A DNA stretch of 64,000 nt from positions 1,736,001 to 1,800,000 of the forward strand of contig JAHBBC010000001.1 in assembly GCA_019915015.1 (NCBI GenBank). Direction: 5' to 3'. The DNA is from Auriscalpium vulgare (Eukaryota; Basidiomycota; Agaricomycetes; Russulales; Auriscalpiaceae). The position numbers and the translations under genes were made by a program. The notes below the pieces were generated by a model. It made no database searches. It saw nothing but the letters and a program-made list of their open reading frames with translations, and had not been told where the DNA came from. Below are positions 21,473 through 34,172 of this stretch, piece by piece. Every line of letters begins with the position of its first letter. The first letter of the stretch is position 1.

Positions 21473-23127
21473 TCATTTCTCGCATCCCGGACAGCAGTGG
21501 ACTACATCGTGCACGAAGACGTCGCAGTCCGTACAGAAATCGTTGCTGCAGTCCGGGCAGCGATAGCGCCCCAGGGAGCTCATCCCGTCCGCCAAAGACG
21601 CCGTGGCTTGTGCCCTGAACGGCTGCGAACATGCATGGCAGTGCTTCGTGGGCTTCGCCGCGCCATCCAGCGACGATCTGTGGGCACGCACAAGGCTAGT
21701 CAACGCGGTCCCAAGACAAATGTCAGAAATGGTGTACGTACATTGGAATGTACGGCTTAACGGGGAAGAGATGGTGATAGCTCCGTGCGAGATGCGGCGA
21801 AGATACTATCATGAGCCCGCAAACGTCGCAGTCCGTCGGCACGTCACAGATTTTGGCGCCGCACCGTGGGCAGAGGAAGCCAGCGGGGCGCAGCTCGGCA
21901 TGGCACACGCACAGCGCGGGCGGTGCGGTATCCGGAAGCCGTGTCGGGAAGCCCATCATCATGAGGTCTGCGGCGGGGTTCGTCGTGCCGCCGCCCGTGG
22001 CGCGTGCCACGGCGCGCTGTGCCGGCGGGGGGATAAGCTCGAAGATGAGATCTTTGAAGTGCCCTTCATTCATCGCCACGCCGAACTGGCCTGTGTCGTA
22101 ATTCATACGCAGAAGACACGCCTATCATTATTCTGAGTCGGCGGGGGCGAGAAAAGGACGCACCGCCGGTTTTGTCGCAGAGCTCGCGACAGATCTTCAT
22201 CTCTGCGGCGAGCGCCACAAGTGAGATCCGAATCTTTTCTTTGATGCACGACTGTAGAGTGTCGTAGATGTTCCCGGGATCGACGGTAGTAAGGGATCCG
22301 AAAACTATGAGAATTTCGCGCGAGGAATGGGTGGGGAGGTGGCTGGTACACCCAAGCCTGAGTACGCGTCAATGAGATGGAATGAATATTGACCTCATGC
22401 TACTCCGGGCCATTTCGATTGCATTCTGGAGACTCGGCTCACCGGCAGGTTCCAGTTTGTGTCGTTCGGATAGTGACTTGAGCACATCTTGTGGGTTTCC
22501 TGTGGCGAAGCTTAGTACGTGAGGAATGTGACATCTCGACAACACACCGGACATCTCTCCTATACGCTCTCCGATGCCTCCGCGCATGCCAACGACTCCG
22601 ACCTGACCCAATGGATTTTGGTCGAACCACTCCGTGATGAATTCGCGCGCATACTCAAGCGTGAGGTCGAAGCGCGTCGGCCGCATGTCGCGGTCCATCA
22701 TAGCTGACGACAGGTCCAACAGCAGGATTAGATGTCGAATGATCGTCCTGCGTATTGCAGCTGCAGGGGCGAGTAATCTGCGCGACCATCAAATGAACCG
22801 AACGAACGCAAAGATGAGGACAGGGAACGGACCTCCGCCGGCGACCCCGCGCCATGAGCTCCTCAACCGCTCCTTGCAGACTGCCGCCCTCGTCCTCCTG
22901 TACGGTGTCCCATGAGCGCGTGAAATTGGCCTCCCAGGCGTATGCTTGCTGGATGCGCGGTGAGAGGCATGTCTGCTACTTGCGTAAGGCCGAATACGCA
23001 CCTCCTTTGCCTTTGCCTTTCCTTTGTCATTGTGGGGATCTACTCCCTTAGCACGGGCAGCCTTGTTGCGCCCGCGCACGGTGAGGACGCCCTCGTCGAG
23101 AGAGTCTGAGTCCGATCCCGGATCCAT
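21473..23127 (-). CDS. SSL1: TFIIH core subunit p44/SSL1
   Basis: Structural and regulatory subunit of TFIIH in transcription initiation and nucleotide excision repair, in the nucleus, where it stimulates the XPD/RAD3 helicase. Seven exons (23002-23127, 22833-22948, 22548-22777, 22394-22499, 22164-22357, 21742-22090, 21473-21677) give 441 residues. After an acidic/basic N-terminus and [16 protein letters not shown], the von Willebrand A-like domain runs from about residue 90 ([16 protein letters not shown]) through [18 protein letters not shown] to [15 protein letters not shown]. The C-terminal half has a C4 zinc cluster ([24 protein letters not shown]) and a RING-like end ([28 protein letters not shown]). 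Metal ligands look complete. The start is the first ATG; upstream in-frame sequence has no Met. Confidence 0.93.
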
Positions 23128-23730
23128 GGATGTTGACGATGAGAGGATGCCTGAGCTGAAGCCGGCAAGATTATTCAAGGCGCCTAACAGTATATCGAGT
23201 CAACCATACTTGCAGCTCGGTCACGCTCTCGTACTCCCAAAGTTCACCTACACTGGCGTTGGAATTTGAAGAAATATTCTGCGCTGTGCAGGCAGTGTGC
23301 CGTGACATTGGTCACGCCGAGAGATTACTTATAATGTGACAGCTCGTGTCGCAAATTCTCGACGCGCGCTCTGACTGAGTACACTACGGCCAGAGAAACA
23401 GTAGACCATGAAGGATAAAGTCGATGAGTGCGTTTTGCCCCCTCCCCCCCACCCTGCACCTCTGATATTGTCTCCCGGAAGCTTCACCCTCCCCCCGTTG
23501 CCCGCCTCCCTGTAGGGAAGAGCACGGGTATACCGCGGTGCCGATAATTAGACACCGTACCCGTACCCTTGAAAACCGTACCCCCTTAGAGTAGGGGTAT
23601 GACCCTCCCCGTTTCGCGCACGGTTTTTCATGTTAACCGCGGTGTCTAGAATCACCGCGGGTTCTCTGCATTGCACGCAATATCTAATACTATTGGTATC
23701 TAATCGGACGACGATGCCTCGCGCGCTCGT
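23128..23730. repeat. Non-coding flank of a hAT element with ACCGTACCC-like repeats
   Basis: Between SSL1 and the transposase relic lie pyrimidine-rich tracts, then several short repeats related to ACCGTACCC/GGGTATACC (about 23520-23600) and CCGCGGTG motifs. This looks like the terminal region of the hAT element, but I could not define exact ends or a target-site duplication. Confidence 0.35.
23637..23660. repeat. Perfect inverted repeat CCGCGGTG-8-CACCGCGG
   Basis: Eight-base arms (23637-23644 and 23653-23660) flank TCTAGAAT. The CCGCGGTG arm recurs near 23527. It may be a subterminal transposase-binding site of the adjacent hAT relic. Confidence 0.45.
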
Positions 23731-24162
23731 TTATTGGAGCGCACAGTCCAAAATCTCCGTCATCCCAATAAGATCATGGCACGCCCACGAGCCCAGGCAC
23801 AAGAAAGACCGGATTGTCGAAGACGCCATGCGATTCCGAGTGAAGTGCAGGACCTGGCGACCCTGCGAGAACACACGCTAGACAGCAGTCGACGTTGCTG
23901 GATGAGTTCTGTCAGCTAAATCAAGGGCAGAGCCAGATGAACACATACCAGGGATGCTCAGGTAGTCTCGGGCCATGCAAGAAAGATTCGGGAATGTGTG
24001 CTTCTGGTGAGCCCACCACTTGAGAGGCTCTTTGGTCTTCTCAAGGGGCAGGCGAAGGTACTTGTTGGCAAGCTCGGATTCTATAGCAGTCTGGAGGTTC
24101 GCGACAGAAATATCCGCAAACGTGTGGAAGGCCGATGACGCGTCAGCGTTCTCCACCTGCAT
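23731..24162 (-). mobile_element. Truncated hAT-family transposase relic (C-terminal dimerisation region)
   Basis: The minus strand encodes the end of a hAT transposase: LPLEKTKEPLKWWAHQKH, then MARDYLSIP, a GT-AG intron, TSTAV-stop-RVFSQGRQVLHF and the closing RSFLCLGSWACHDLIG. The stop (TAG, 23878-23880) replaces the Glu codon normally found in TSTAVERVF, a single-base nonsense change. Upstream of 24162 I find none of the catalytic core, so the copy is truncated as well as interrupted. The surviving sequence is otherwise well preserved, which suggests a fairly recent insertion. It cannot move on its own. Confidence 0.8.
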
Positions 24163-25320
24163 GCAATGTCACTAAGAATGCCATAAACATGATTTAACAC
24201 TGTGATGGGCACGACCATTCTAGATACAAACGGACAGTCTACTTAGCTCACGGACTCTGGTTTCGTACGACAGACTCGCATCATTACGGTACACGTGCTC
24301 ATCCCGACTTAGCTATGTACAATGTACATTTGCCTCCGTTGGTCCGTGCCCGTATTGCTAGCTTTCCCACGATCTCGTGATGAGCGTTTGGCGGCCCAGC
24401 CGCGGCGCCAGTTGTTGCGGGCGGGGTTTAATTTTGGTTGCCCGTGGTCTAGTCTCCGTGGCTGACCTTGGGAAAGAGATAGTCGTTTTGTTATCCTTTC
24501 CCCAACATCTCCCCATGATATTCATGCCTATCCGGTTAAGTACATGGGCACCCCTTGATGCTTAGTACACAATCAGGCAGGGCCTGCCGTATCGCTGGCG
24601 ACTTGACGAACGACCGGTATTCCCGACATCGACAGCTTCCGCCCCTTTGGACGAGTAGATCTCGCGCTCGCAGATTTTAATGCTATTGGGCGCGCATCTG
24701 CCACCACGCGATTTCAGTAACGCCCTTCGCCATGGCGACAGAGGCTCTTCGCCCTTCTTTGATCGACAGCTGCCTCTGTGTATGTCAATCATGGAGATGA
24801 CTTCCACGCTTTCAAGAGCCTGGGTGTCCACTGTGCCTTTACTGCGACACCTCTAACGCCTCTCTCATACTCATTGGTTCTCCAGCATCTTTCAGCTTTA
24901 TACAGAGCTAACTATGGCTTCGTATGGCTAGTACTTGTGCGATGGCGCTATCTGCCCGGCGCGTGTGAGAGCCAACTGGGTCATTCATTCTCACTGTCTA
25001 CTAAATCGTCTGACCGGAGATCATCAATCAATGCATAACTTCACAGGCTTTCACTCACCTGGCATGGTGACTAGGTGACTTCCAAGGTTACTGATCGACC
25101 GAGGAGATGCTCCAATTCTGATGTTGTGCGGCGCGCGCAGCCGTCACGTCCTACGAAACAGACACCGGTCACCTCTCCTCAATTTGTATGATCCCAGGGC
25201 GCAAGATGGCAGTCAGGATCTCACACTTAGTTTCATCCGTGAGTCATATAACTTCAGTGGGTCACTGTATTGCGATTAGCCCTTTCTTCCCTCATCTTCT
25301 TACCTGGCGTCATTCAGGTA
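24163..25320. other. Gene-poor region beside the transposon relic
   Basis: About 1.16 kb with only short frames lacking family features. It may hold degraded transposon sequence and, at its right end, the promoter of the 7TM gene. Nothing firm is visible. Confidence 0.35.
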
Positions 25321-26768
25321 ATGCCGGCCCTTAGCGCTGCGACTGTTTCTGGGCTCCTGGTAGAGCTATATCTTTATGGTCAGTTCCACTCGAACCACAC
25401 TTACATGTTGAAGCCGTGGTGTGCAGCAAGTTGATATCAAAATCAAGGCATATATACACTCCTTTTCTCTTTCACTCTCTTCACACTCCTGTACGCTTCT
25501 CTATATTCGGCGTTCTACCACCGCTGACATGGCTACCCTTTGTTTACAGCCGGAATATCAAAGGCAATCGTACGAACCAATGCTTGGCTTTCGCCATCGT
25601 CGCCATGTATATCGTGACTAGTACTGGCGCACTTCTCCACGCTACTGCAATAGTTTCGTTCAACACGTCCGGGACGCGCATCACGAAGCAAGTCGTTACA
25701 AGGTTTACGACCTTGGAAAATGACGTTCAATTCATTCCGAGTCTCAATGTAAGTGAACTTCGCGAGGTGCCAGGGACACGTTACTAATCCAACCTGTACT
25801 AGTTTATTTTCGGGGACGCCATAGTCGTTTGGCGTGCGTGGGTTATCTGGGGACGCTCCTGGCGCGTCGTGATCGCCCCCATTTTTCTCCTTATCGGCAC
25901 TTTCGCTGTCGTTTTGTCTCAAATCATCTTGGCTACCGCACCTGGCTTCCTCACACGGGCTTTATTGGGCGAGGGCACTGCAAAGGCAGTAACGCCACTG
26001 TATCTTGCTGGTCTCGCACTCACATTGGCCACAAACGCCATGGTCACAGGTTTGATTGCTTATCGTGCTTGGTGGGCATCATCAGTCCGTTCACGTTCAA
26101 TTGGCTGGGCACTGATAACCACTGTTTTCAGGGTACACTATCGTTCGTCGTCTTTGGTGCGGATTAGAGTCGGGCGTGACAGATCTCTGTCGCTCCTCCT
26201 TTTGCTTGTGGAGTCTGGTGCAGTCTACTGCGCTGTTTGGGTATGTCATTATTCATGTTTCTCCTTGGTAGCAAGACTAACCTTATCGGCGCTGCCACCG
26301 TCTAGATCGTTGGGATAGTCTTCTGGTCTTTACCTAATGTCGGAGATCCGTTCGACATATTTGTTGCGATGCTACCGCAGATGACGGTACGTATTCTCTC
26401 GTCTTTCGGTGATCATATTCCTGACGGGAAGAATGAAGGCAATGTATCCGACCGTAATAGTGGCCCTTTGTGCTCTTCAACGGTCGTATACAGACACCAT
26501 TACGAATGCGAGCAGTGACCTACTCCCGACCGCCGCACGTTTTCCTTCGACCCCCGCTGGACAACCGGGTTCGCGCATCCAGTATCCGAGTTCTGCCAGG
26601 GTAGTCGACATAGCATTCCCTTCATCCACCGACGGACGGAGTTTTTCTTCTGGGAGCTCCGTGTCCTCAATATTGCACGTGGATGACAATTTCGACCCAG
26701 AGAAAACGCTGCCACCACTTCCCGAGTCGTCGCACCTATCTATGCAAGCCGCTGCTGTACTCCTCTAG
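25321..26768 (+). CDS. Seven-transmembrane protein of a basidiomycete-expanded family
   Basis: Seven exons (25321-25378, 25448-25490, 25550-25748, 25803-26071, 26132-26240, 26306-26386, 26439-26768) give 362 residues with about seven hydrophobic helices: SAATVSGLLVELYLYGIYTL, CLAFAIVAMYIVTSTGALL, IFGDAIVVWRAWVIWG, VIAPIFLLIGTFAVVLSQII, YLAGLALTLATNAMVTGLIA, SLLLLLVESGAVYCAVW and FDIFVAMLPQM with AMYPTVIVALC. The cytoplasmic tail (~90 residues) is Ser-rich and carries SSGSSVSSILHVDDNFDPEK. I recognise the overall layout as one common in mushroom-forming fungi, where such proteins are annotated as hypothetical or receptor-like. No ligand or G-protein coupling can be read from it. All joins are in phase. 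The start was chosen because it opens directly into helix 1. Confidence 0.78.
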
Positions 26769-27161
26769 CCTGAGGCTATTGTACTTGTATGTCCCACGAA
26801 ATGTAATTTTACTATAACGGTGTACGATACGACACATAGCAGTCAGTTTTGCGTGAGTTTCTTAAGTTACACTCAAGAGACAATTTTCGGTGCCGCCGGC
26901 CCATGTGCCCGCAGCGCCCCCGGGGCCTGCCGCCATGACTGTACATACCAGTCCCTTGAACCCAACTATCAGCCTTGCACATTCCTTGCCGCCACGAGAA
27001 TAACTGTCGCGCCTTCCAAAGTGCCCTCTTGACGTACTTTGAAAAGACACGGAGTCGGCTGCCACCGGTATCGGTTTTCGGCTGCCTGCGCGGTGGTGAG
27101 TGTTCCCGCAGCCCCAGTCACCTTCACGCCCGAAACCGACGCGTTTCCTCAGGTATATGCG
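26769..27161. promoter_or_regulatory. Upstream region of the P5B ATPase
   Basis: A frame open from 27039 runs into the ATPase ATG at 27162, and a good-context ATG lies near 26935, so an additional 5' exon is possible. No join I tried closed convincingly. Confidence 0.35.
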
Positions 27162-30100
27162 ATGGAAAATGGGCAATCATCGAACAACTACGACTACACC
27201 GAGGGCGCATCAGCCATCGACATCTCCAGCGCGGTGACGAACTCCCGCCGCACGCGACGCGATTCTCAATACAGCCTACCCTACGATGATGGCAACGGCT
27301 CGATGTTCGACGGTCCCGGGCACTCCGCCATACCAAGTAGCGTGTCTCGCATGAGCACATATAGGTCGTTGAGCAGGCGACGGAGCGAGGATAGTCAAGG
27401 CTCAAGACCACCGGGGCGGACGAGGCGGGGCAGTGAGACGAGCGCGACCTCGCAGGTCACCGAAGACACGGGGCAGGATGAGGAGGACATCGTAGGTGAG
27501 GCCATATCTATGCGCAGGGGTCGCAAGTCGCCGTCACCGCACAGATCGGGCGTGTTTGGAAACATCGCGCAGCTTTTTGCACGCGACGGAGGCGTAGAGG
27601 GCAAGCGGCGGCCCTCGCTGTCGCAGCGCTCAACTGCGTCGTCGCGACATTGGGCGCGACGCTCGGATGCAGGCTCAGATGTCGCTGTCAGTGATGAGGA
27701 GGATGGGGATGATCGGTGGGGCTATTCATCTGGAGAAGAGGACGAGCCGTCAGAAGAGGAGGACGTCGTTTTCAGCGCATCTCCCAGGCAGAGCGAAATG
27801 GACTTTGGCTCTTATCCCCCTTCCCCCTCCCATTCTGCCTCTCTCCCTCTACTCTCGAACGACCAGTTCTTCGGAGACGAGACGCGCATAGACATCGACT
27901 TGGAACCGCTAGACCCGCCACCGCCAGGTCCACCCAGTCGACAAACCATCTACCTCCCAGATGAGGATGCAACTGTGCGCTTTGTGGGCTACGAAGCTCT
28001 GCGATGGCGCCAATGGGCGTGGCGAGCAGCCTGTATACTAAGCGCAGGCATCCTCGGTCTCCTCGGTCACTGGTTCCCCAGGCTGTGGCTTAGCTGGGCG
28101 GCTCAAGAAAGGGCTTTCAAGGATATACGGTCGGGCTTTGTCGTTGTCGAGGTGCGTCATAGCCTGGCTCTTCTTGTTGGACCCAGCCGAGGGTCATAAG
28201 ACGACATACAGGGATATCGCGGTATTTCCCGTGCATCGACTGCCATACCCATATCATACCTCTACCGTCTTTTCTGGCGCGCTGGCTGCGGATGCCTTAT
28301 CTACGGCGAAGGCGATGAATGGAAGCACTTCAATACCTGACGAGCATGGTGACGGCGAGATTTTAGAAACATTGCTTATCGTTGACTACCGGTACGCTCG
28401 GTATGCGCTGGATCATCGGTCGGGACTTTTCAGCATGGTGAGGTATGTACCTCACACATGTGCTATGATTTTTCTGTTCCCTGCTCATATCCTATAGGGA
28501 CTGGCGTGATCCGTCATGGACACACGTTTCGTCCGCCAAAGATGGCATCGACGAGTCCGTTCGACAGCAGCGCCTCACTTTGTTCGGTCTTAATCTCATC
28601 GACATTGAAGGCAAATCCACCATCTCTCTCATGGTGGACGAGGTCATCCACCCTTTCTATGTCTTTCAAATCGCTAGCATCGTGCTGTGGTCTTTGGACG
28701 ACTATTACTATTATGCCTTCTGCATCGCGTTGATATCGACCGTCAGTATCGCTACAACGTTGGTGGAGACCAAGAAGGTATGCTGCACCATTCACATCTT
28801 CATTTGTTTCCTAATCTGTCTCATAGACTATCGCTCGGATGCGAGAAATGTCTCGATTCTCATGTCCTGTCAGCGTTTTCGTCGATGGCATATGTGAGTA
28901 GCCACCGTTTAAGACACCCACTTTCGTTGACTCTTTGCAGGGCTCGAACGTGACTCATCCGACCTGGTTCCTGGCGACATCATCAACCTCATCGAGCCTC
29001 CGCTCTCACTCTTGCCCGCGGACCTGTTCCTGCTCTCTGGCGACGCGATCGTCAACGAATCCATGCTCACCGGCGAGTCCGTACCCGTGAGCAAAATCCC
29101 GGTAAACAGCGACGACCTTGCTCGCTGGCGTGAGACGCGCGACATCCTGGGCGATATGGCGAAGAGCTTCCTTTACGCTGGCACCAAAGTCGTGCGGATC
29201 AGGAAGGCAGTGGAAACGACAGAGACGGTGCTTGACAGGCCTGCGCTGGGCATGGTTGCGCGGACTGGTGGGCTGGATTGACCTCCACGATGGAAGCATT
29301 GCTGAGCTCGCCGCAGGTTTCAACACGACGAAGGGCGCGTTGGTGCGTTCGATGCTATTCCCGAAGCCTATGGGCTTCAAATTCTATCGGGACTCCATTC
29401 GATTCATCATGGTACTCGCGGGAATTGCGGGCCTGGGTTTCTGTGCCAGTGCTGTTCAATTCGTGAGATTGGGTGTAAGAAACATGGACCTCTCTACTTT
29501 CGTTTACTCATAGCTTCGTCTAGGTTCGCTGGCATACGATTCTCATCCGCGCGCTTGACCTGATCACAGTGGTTGTCCCACCCGCTCTCCCTGCGACGCT
29601 CTCCATCGGCACCAGCTTCGCGCTCAGCCGCCTTCGGCGCTCTGGTATATTCTGCATTTCGCCCAACCGCATCAACGTCGCCGGGAAAATCAACGTGTGC
29701 TGCTTCGACAAGACCGGTACACTCACTGAGGACGGGCTCGATATCCTCGGCGTTCGCGGGCTCGAACGCACTGCACACCGCTTTGGTGAGCTCGTCGACG
29801 ATGTGCACGACCTCCCGATGGGGCGCGACAAGGCTGCGTTTCTGTACGCGCTCGCTACGTGCCACCAGTTGAAAGTCGTGGACGGAGAGGTCATCGGCGA
29901 TCCATTAGACGTGAAGATGTTCCAGTTCACGAAGTGGATGATCGAGGAGGGCCACGTCGCGGGGACAGGCCTTATTCGCGGGCGGAGGTCCGAAGGCGAG
30001 GCGCGGCCAGCGGCGCTCGTGCAGACAATTGTGCGACCCCCAGGGAGCGCGCAATTCCGCGTCGAGGACGCGTTGAAAGGCGGTGCGAGGGTGCGCTCTA

Positions 30101-32336
30101 TCCTCGTTGTGGCCGGAATGACGAACCTGACGTTGGTCATTCTCAGCACGCACACTTCTTGGAGTTCGGTGTCATCCGGACGTTCGAGTTCGTTTCGCAA
30201 CTTCGTCGTATGAGCGTTGTCGTCAAGCGATTGAAGAGCACGAGCATGGAGGTGTACGTGAAGGGAGCGCCGGAGGTCATGATCGATATTTGCGATAAGA
30301 GCACATGTCCGTCATATTATCATTTCCTTGATGCAATCAGCACTGAACCATCGACCCCTACAGTCCCCGACGACTACGACGACCTGCTCTCGTATTACAC
30401 GAAGCGCGGGTATCGCGTGATAGCGATTGCCGGGAAGAGCATCGAGGGACTGACGTGGCTGAAAGCGCAACGCATGAAGCGGTCCGTTGTCTCATCTTCA
30501 ACTCATCATAGAAACTGATCTGGCGTGGAGCAGAGAGCAAGCCGAATCTGGACTCAAGTTTCTTGGACTCATCATCTTTGAGAACAAGTTGAAGCCAGGC
30601 ACGGCACCTGCCATACAAGCACTGCGATCCGCGCATCTGGCATGTCGGATGATCACAGGGGACAACCCACTGACTGCGGTGAGTGTAGCGCAGGAGTGCA
30701 ATCTCATCAGCCAGACTGCGCACGTCTTCGCGCCTGCCTTTGTCCGTGGTATGCTATCCTGCCGTCTGTATCTGGCGCACTTAATTGTTGATGTTACGTG
30801 TTAAAGGAAATGCATCGACGCCGATGGCGAAGCTTGAGTGGACGTGCATGGAAGATACAGAATGGGAGCTGGACGACTATAGCTTGAAGCCATTGACGCC
30901 GCCGCCGCACCATTCAGTCGATGCGGACATGCTAGACTATCAGGACTATGCACTGGTCATCACAGGCGACGTCTTCCGGTGGATGATCAATAATGCACCG
31001 TTAGAGACCCTGCAACGCGTACGTGCATTCCAATAATATTTTGCCCTGTCATTGATTCGTATGATCCAGATGCTCGCCAAAACCCAAATATTTGCGCGCA
31101 TGTCGCCCGACGAGAAGAACGAGGTCGTCGAGCGATTGCAAGGGCTCGGATACACTGTGCTCATGTGTGGTGACGGCGCAAACGACTGTGCAGCCCTAAA
31201 AGCAGCGGATGTTGGCCTTTCATTGTCTGAGGCGGAGGCATCGGTTGCCGCGCCGTTCACCAGCAAGACACCGGACATTGGCTGTGTAATTGAGGTCATC
31301 AAAGAAGGACGCGCGGCGTTGGTCACCAGTTTCAGCTGCTTCAAGTACATGTGAGTTGGTCGGTCTACACCGTATGTTCTGATATCTAAAAGGTTCGGTT
31401 CAGGGCCCTATATTCTCTCATTCAGTTCACAACTATCACTTTGCTTTATTCGTTTGCCTCCTCGTTAGGAGACTTCCAGGTGTGTATTCTTCGTGGATGT
31501 GCCGGCAGAAGCGCGCGCTGACTTATTGAGCAGTTCCTCTATATCGACTTGTTCATCATAATACCTGTGGCAGTGACCAGTATGTGCCTTTCTTTCGCTC
31601 TTGGCTCCTTCTTTGAGCATTGCCATCAGTGGGGCGCACACTTCCGTTTCCCCGGATACATCCAAAACGGCCAACAGCCAGCCTCGTCTCGAAGGCGGTG
31701 CTGGCCAGCATCATCGGCCAAATCATCATCACGAGTGCAGCCCAATTCTGGGCGTTCTTTTGGGTTCGCAGACAGCCATGGTCAGTGCTTCTACTGTCGC
31801 TCACGCCCTGTGCGATGACGTTTACTTGTCTAGGTATGAGCCAACAACCCCGAAGAACGACGACGACGACGACCATCTGCAGGCCAACAACTACGAAAAC
31901 TCGGTGCTCTTCCTGCTGTCGTGCTTCCAATACATTCTGGTGGCTGCCGTGTTCAGCATAGGTGCGCCTTACCGGAAGCCGATGTGGACCAACGGTAGGA
32001 GGCCGTTTCGTTCGGAAAAGCCTAGACACGTCTCACACACGCCGTGTTTTAGGCTGGTTGATGCTATCGCTTAGCGCGCTATCAGCATTCAATATTTTGG
32101 TCCTTCTCGCCCCCCCACGCGTTGTGTCTGACATCCTTGAGCTCATGCCTTTGCCACTGTCTGCACGGGTGACATTGCTGTGCGTTGGTGTCATCAACGT
32201 CGCGCTATCTCTGGCATTTGAGCGCTGGGGCGCACAGGTCGTGGCGGATGCAGTGAACGCGATCGGCGTGTTTCAGCAGGGCCCTCGACGGCGCGTGCGC
32301 GACGGCAAAGCATATCGGGCGGTGGAAGTACGATGA
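27162..32336 (+). CDS. YPK9: P5B-type ATPase, vacuolar/lysosomal YPK9 (ATP13A2-like)
   Basis: P-type ATPase of the P5B group. The human relative exports polyamines from lysosomes; yeast YPK9 sits on the vacuole and affects metal tolerance. Seventeen exons join in phase from 27162 to 32336, giving 1,444 residues: 27162-28151, 28201-28442, 28498-28777, 28827-28893, 28941-29267, 29317-29474, 29524-30090, 30147-30306, 30364-30481, 30534-30748, 30807-31018, 31070-31350, 31404-31479, 31534-31579, 31630-31780, 31834-31994, 32053-32336. A long Ser/Arg-rich N-terminal region (~300 residues) precedes the first helices. Hallmarks are [23 protein letters not shown] (P5B motif), [10 protein letters not shown] with the phosphorylated Asp near residue 750, [17 protein letters not shown] and [14 protein letters not shown]. 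All catalytic motifs are intact. The 57-nt intron at 30307-30363 is in frame. Confidence 0.93.
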
Positions 32337-32803
32337 CGATGGTGGATGGCACGGCGTAGACTTGGACAAGCTGCGATGGCGGTGACCAGCACTTACAGAG
32401 CTAGTAGTACTGATGGGGTTGTACCGACGTTGCGAGCAAGGAAGATTGACGTGGGTCAGCGTTGTGATGGCAGTGATGGAGAGAGGCTGGGCGGCTCTCG
32501 ACTGGCCGGGCCGGTTGCGAGGGCTTTCGGAGTCTGGAGTAAATGAAGGGTGGGCTATAGGAGTTTGAAATCGTAACAATGGGCTGGCGGCAGAGTGTGC
32601 GCGAATTGTGGCCTTTTACTCGCGACTCATTGTTCTCTCTCATTCGTTCTCCTGCCCTGGAGGCTCCTCCCTCTTTCTCTCTCTTCCCTCACTGTCGCGC
32701 AGACTAGACTAGTCAACGCTGACCTCCTGCTGGAGCTGGCACTCCGTTCTTTTTCTAAGTTATCTTCTTCAGCCCTCCAAGCCTTCAATTTCACTCTCTC
32801 GCC
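32337..32803. promoter_or_regulatory. Intergenic region with pyrimidine-rich leader
   Basis: The second half (about 32630-32800) is a strong CT-rich tract of the kind found in 5' leaders of well-expressed fungal genes, just before the ATG at 32804. No other gene. Confidence 0.4.
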
Positions 32804-34172
32804 ATGCTCCGTCGCCATAAACCCACTTTCCCCCCTCTCTTCCTCCTCCTTGGCCTGGCATTCGCACTCGTGGGCCAGGTAGCCGCCGCACCCGTGGCTG
32901 GCACAACCACCACGCGGACACTCCTGCGTCGCCAGGCGCTCACTCAACCCGTCACTATGCAGACAACCCACACAACCCAGACGTGCGTGCTTTACCAAAT
33001 GCTTGCAAACTGTCCGGGATGCTTACCTGGAGTGGAACAGAAATGCGGGACCCGTGACGGAGACATGCCAGATCACCCTCACGCCGGTGTCAGGTGCGAA
33101 TGGAGAGCCGTTGGTCCAGGAAGTCCAGTCGTGTTCCGTTGCGTTGGGGTCAGGCGGGGGCAACAACAACGGAGCTCCACCTGCTGCTCCGCCTCCGTCG
33201 TCCTCGACTGACACCACGTCTGCGACCTCGACCGACACCACGTCTGCGACCACGACCGACTCGGGCGCTTCCTCCTCGTCCGCTGCGTCATCCACGACTG
33301 CGTCGGATTCGAGTGCAAGCTCGTCTTCCATCGTGAGTAACGTTTGTGTGACATCCAGGGCGAGTTTCTGACGCATCTGCTACCTGTAGGCCATATCGTC
33401 GATCGTTCTGTCCAGTGTGACTGTCAGCTCGGCTGCATCAAGCACCTCCGGTGCGCCAGCAAGCTCCACTGCACCCGCGTCCGCCACGAATCCGGGGGCA
33501 GTCGTAGTGGTGCGTCCAAGCGCTACGTTGCAGAAGCTGTGCTAATGTGCTATTTTTGTTGCTAGGGTTCCTCGAGCGTTGATCTTACTGCGATATCATC
33601 CATTCCTGCGCCGACCAGCACCGCGGCGTCCAGCTCAGCCGTCAGCAGTGCAGATTCTGCGTCGGTCACTCCGTCACCATCTTCTGGCCAGAATCCGTCT
33701 GCGGCCGCCGACTCCGTCTCCTCGACGACGTCGGCAGCGCCCACGCAGGCCGCGTTCCAGATCCCAGGCAAAAAGATCTCCGTATTGCCCATCGGTCTAG
33801 GCATTTTCGCTGGTATCTCCGTGATCGCGCTGATCGTGGTCGGGCTCGTCACCTACGAGCGGACCAAGTACCGCAGGGTGCGTGGGAATCAGGCCGTCGC
33901 CTTGCAACACGCTGCTTATCTTGTTATCCGTTTTCTAGGCGTTCCGGCAGCGGAAACTTGCAGAACAAGGTCAAGGATTTGGGTACGGTGGCTTGGCGTA
34001 AGTCAAGTTTAACTCGTCGCGACGCGCTTCACTGACCGACGCCGCTCATCTCACAGGGCTCCCGCATAATCCCCCTCCCATGGCCTACGCTCCTCCACAA
34101 GCGTATCCGGATCTCGTCTCCCGCTCTTCGATTGATTTCATGCCGCCCGCGGGCGTGGCGGCGTCGAGCTGA
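32804..34172 (+). CDS. Ser/Thr-rich single-pass membrane protein with signal peptide
   Basis: Proposed exons are 32804-32982, 33041-33332, 33390-33509, 33566-33877, from 33939, and a last exon ending at 34172. Features in order: a signal peptide (residues 1-28, FLLLGLAFALVGQVAAAP), a short cysteine-containing ectodomain (TETCQITLTPVSG, QSCSVALGSGG), about 170 residues of Ser/Thr/Ala-rich mucin-like sequence likely to be O-glycosylated, a transmembrane helix (IGLGIFAGISVIALIVVGLV), and a cytoplasmic tail (YERTKYRRAFRQRKLAEQ, then GLPHNPPPMAYAPP). This architecture matches fungal cell-wall sensors or wall-associated glycoproteins of the WSC/MID2 style, without a WSC domain. The last join is uncertain: the strong GTAAGT donor at 33998 leaves the wrong phase, and a weaker GTGGCT donor upstream keeps it. 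Confidence 0.72.

Noticed and set aside
29494..30200. Minus-strand frames of up to 226 codons within the ATPase
   Set aside because: Shadows of P-type ATPase exons with intact catalytic motifs on the plus strand.
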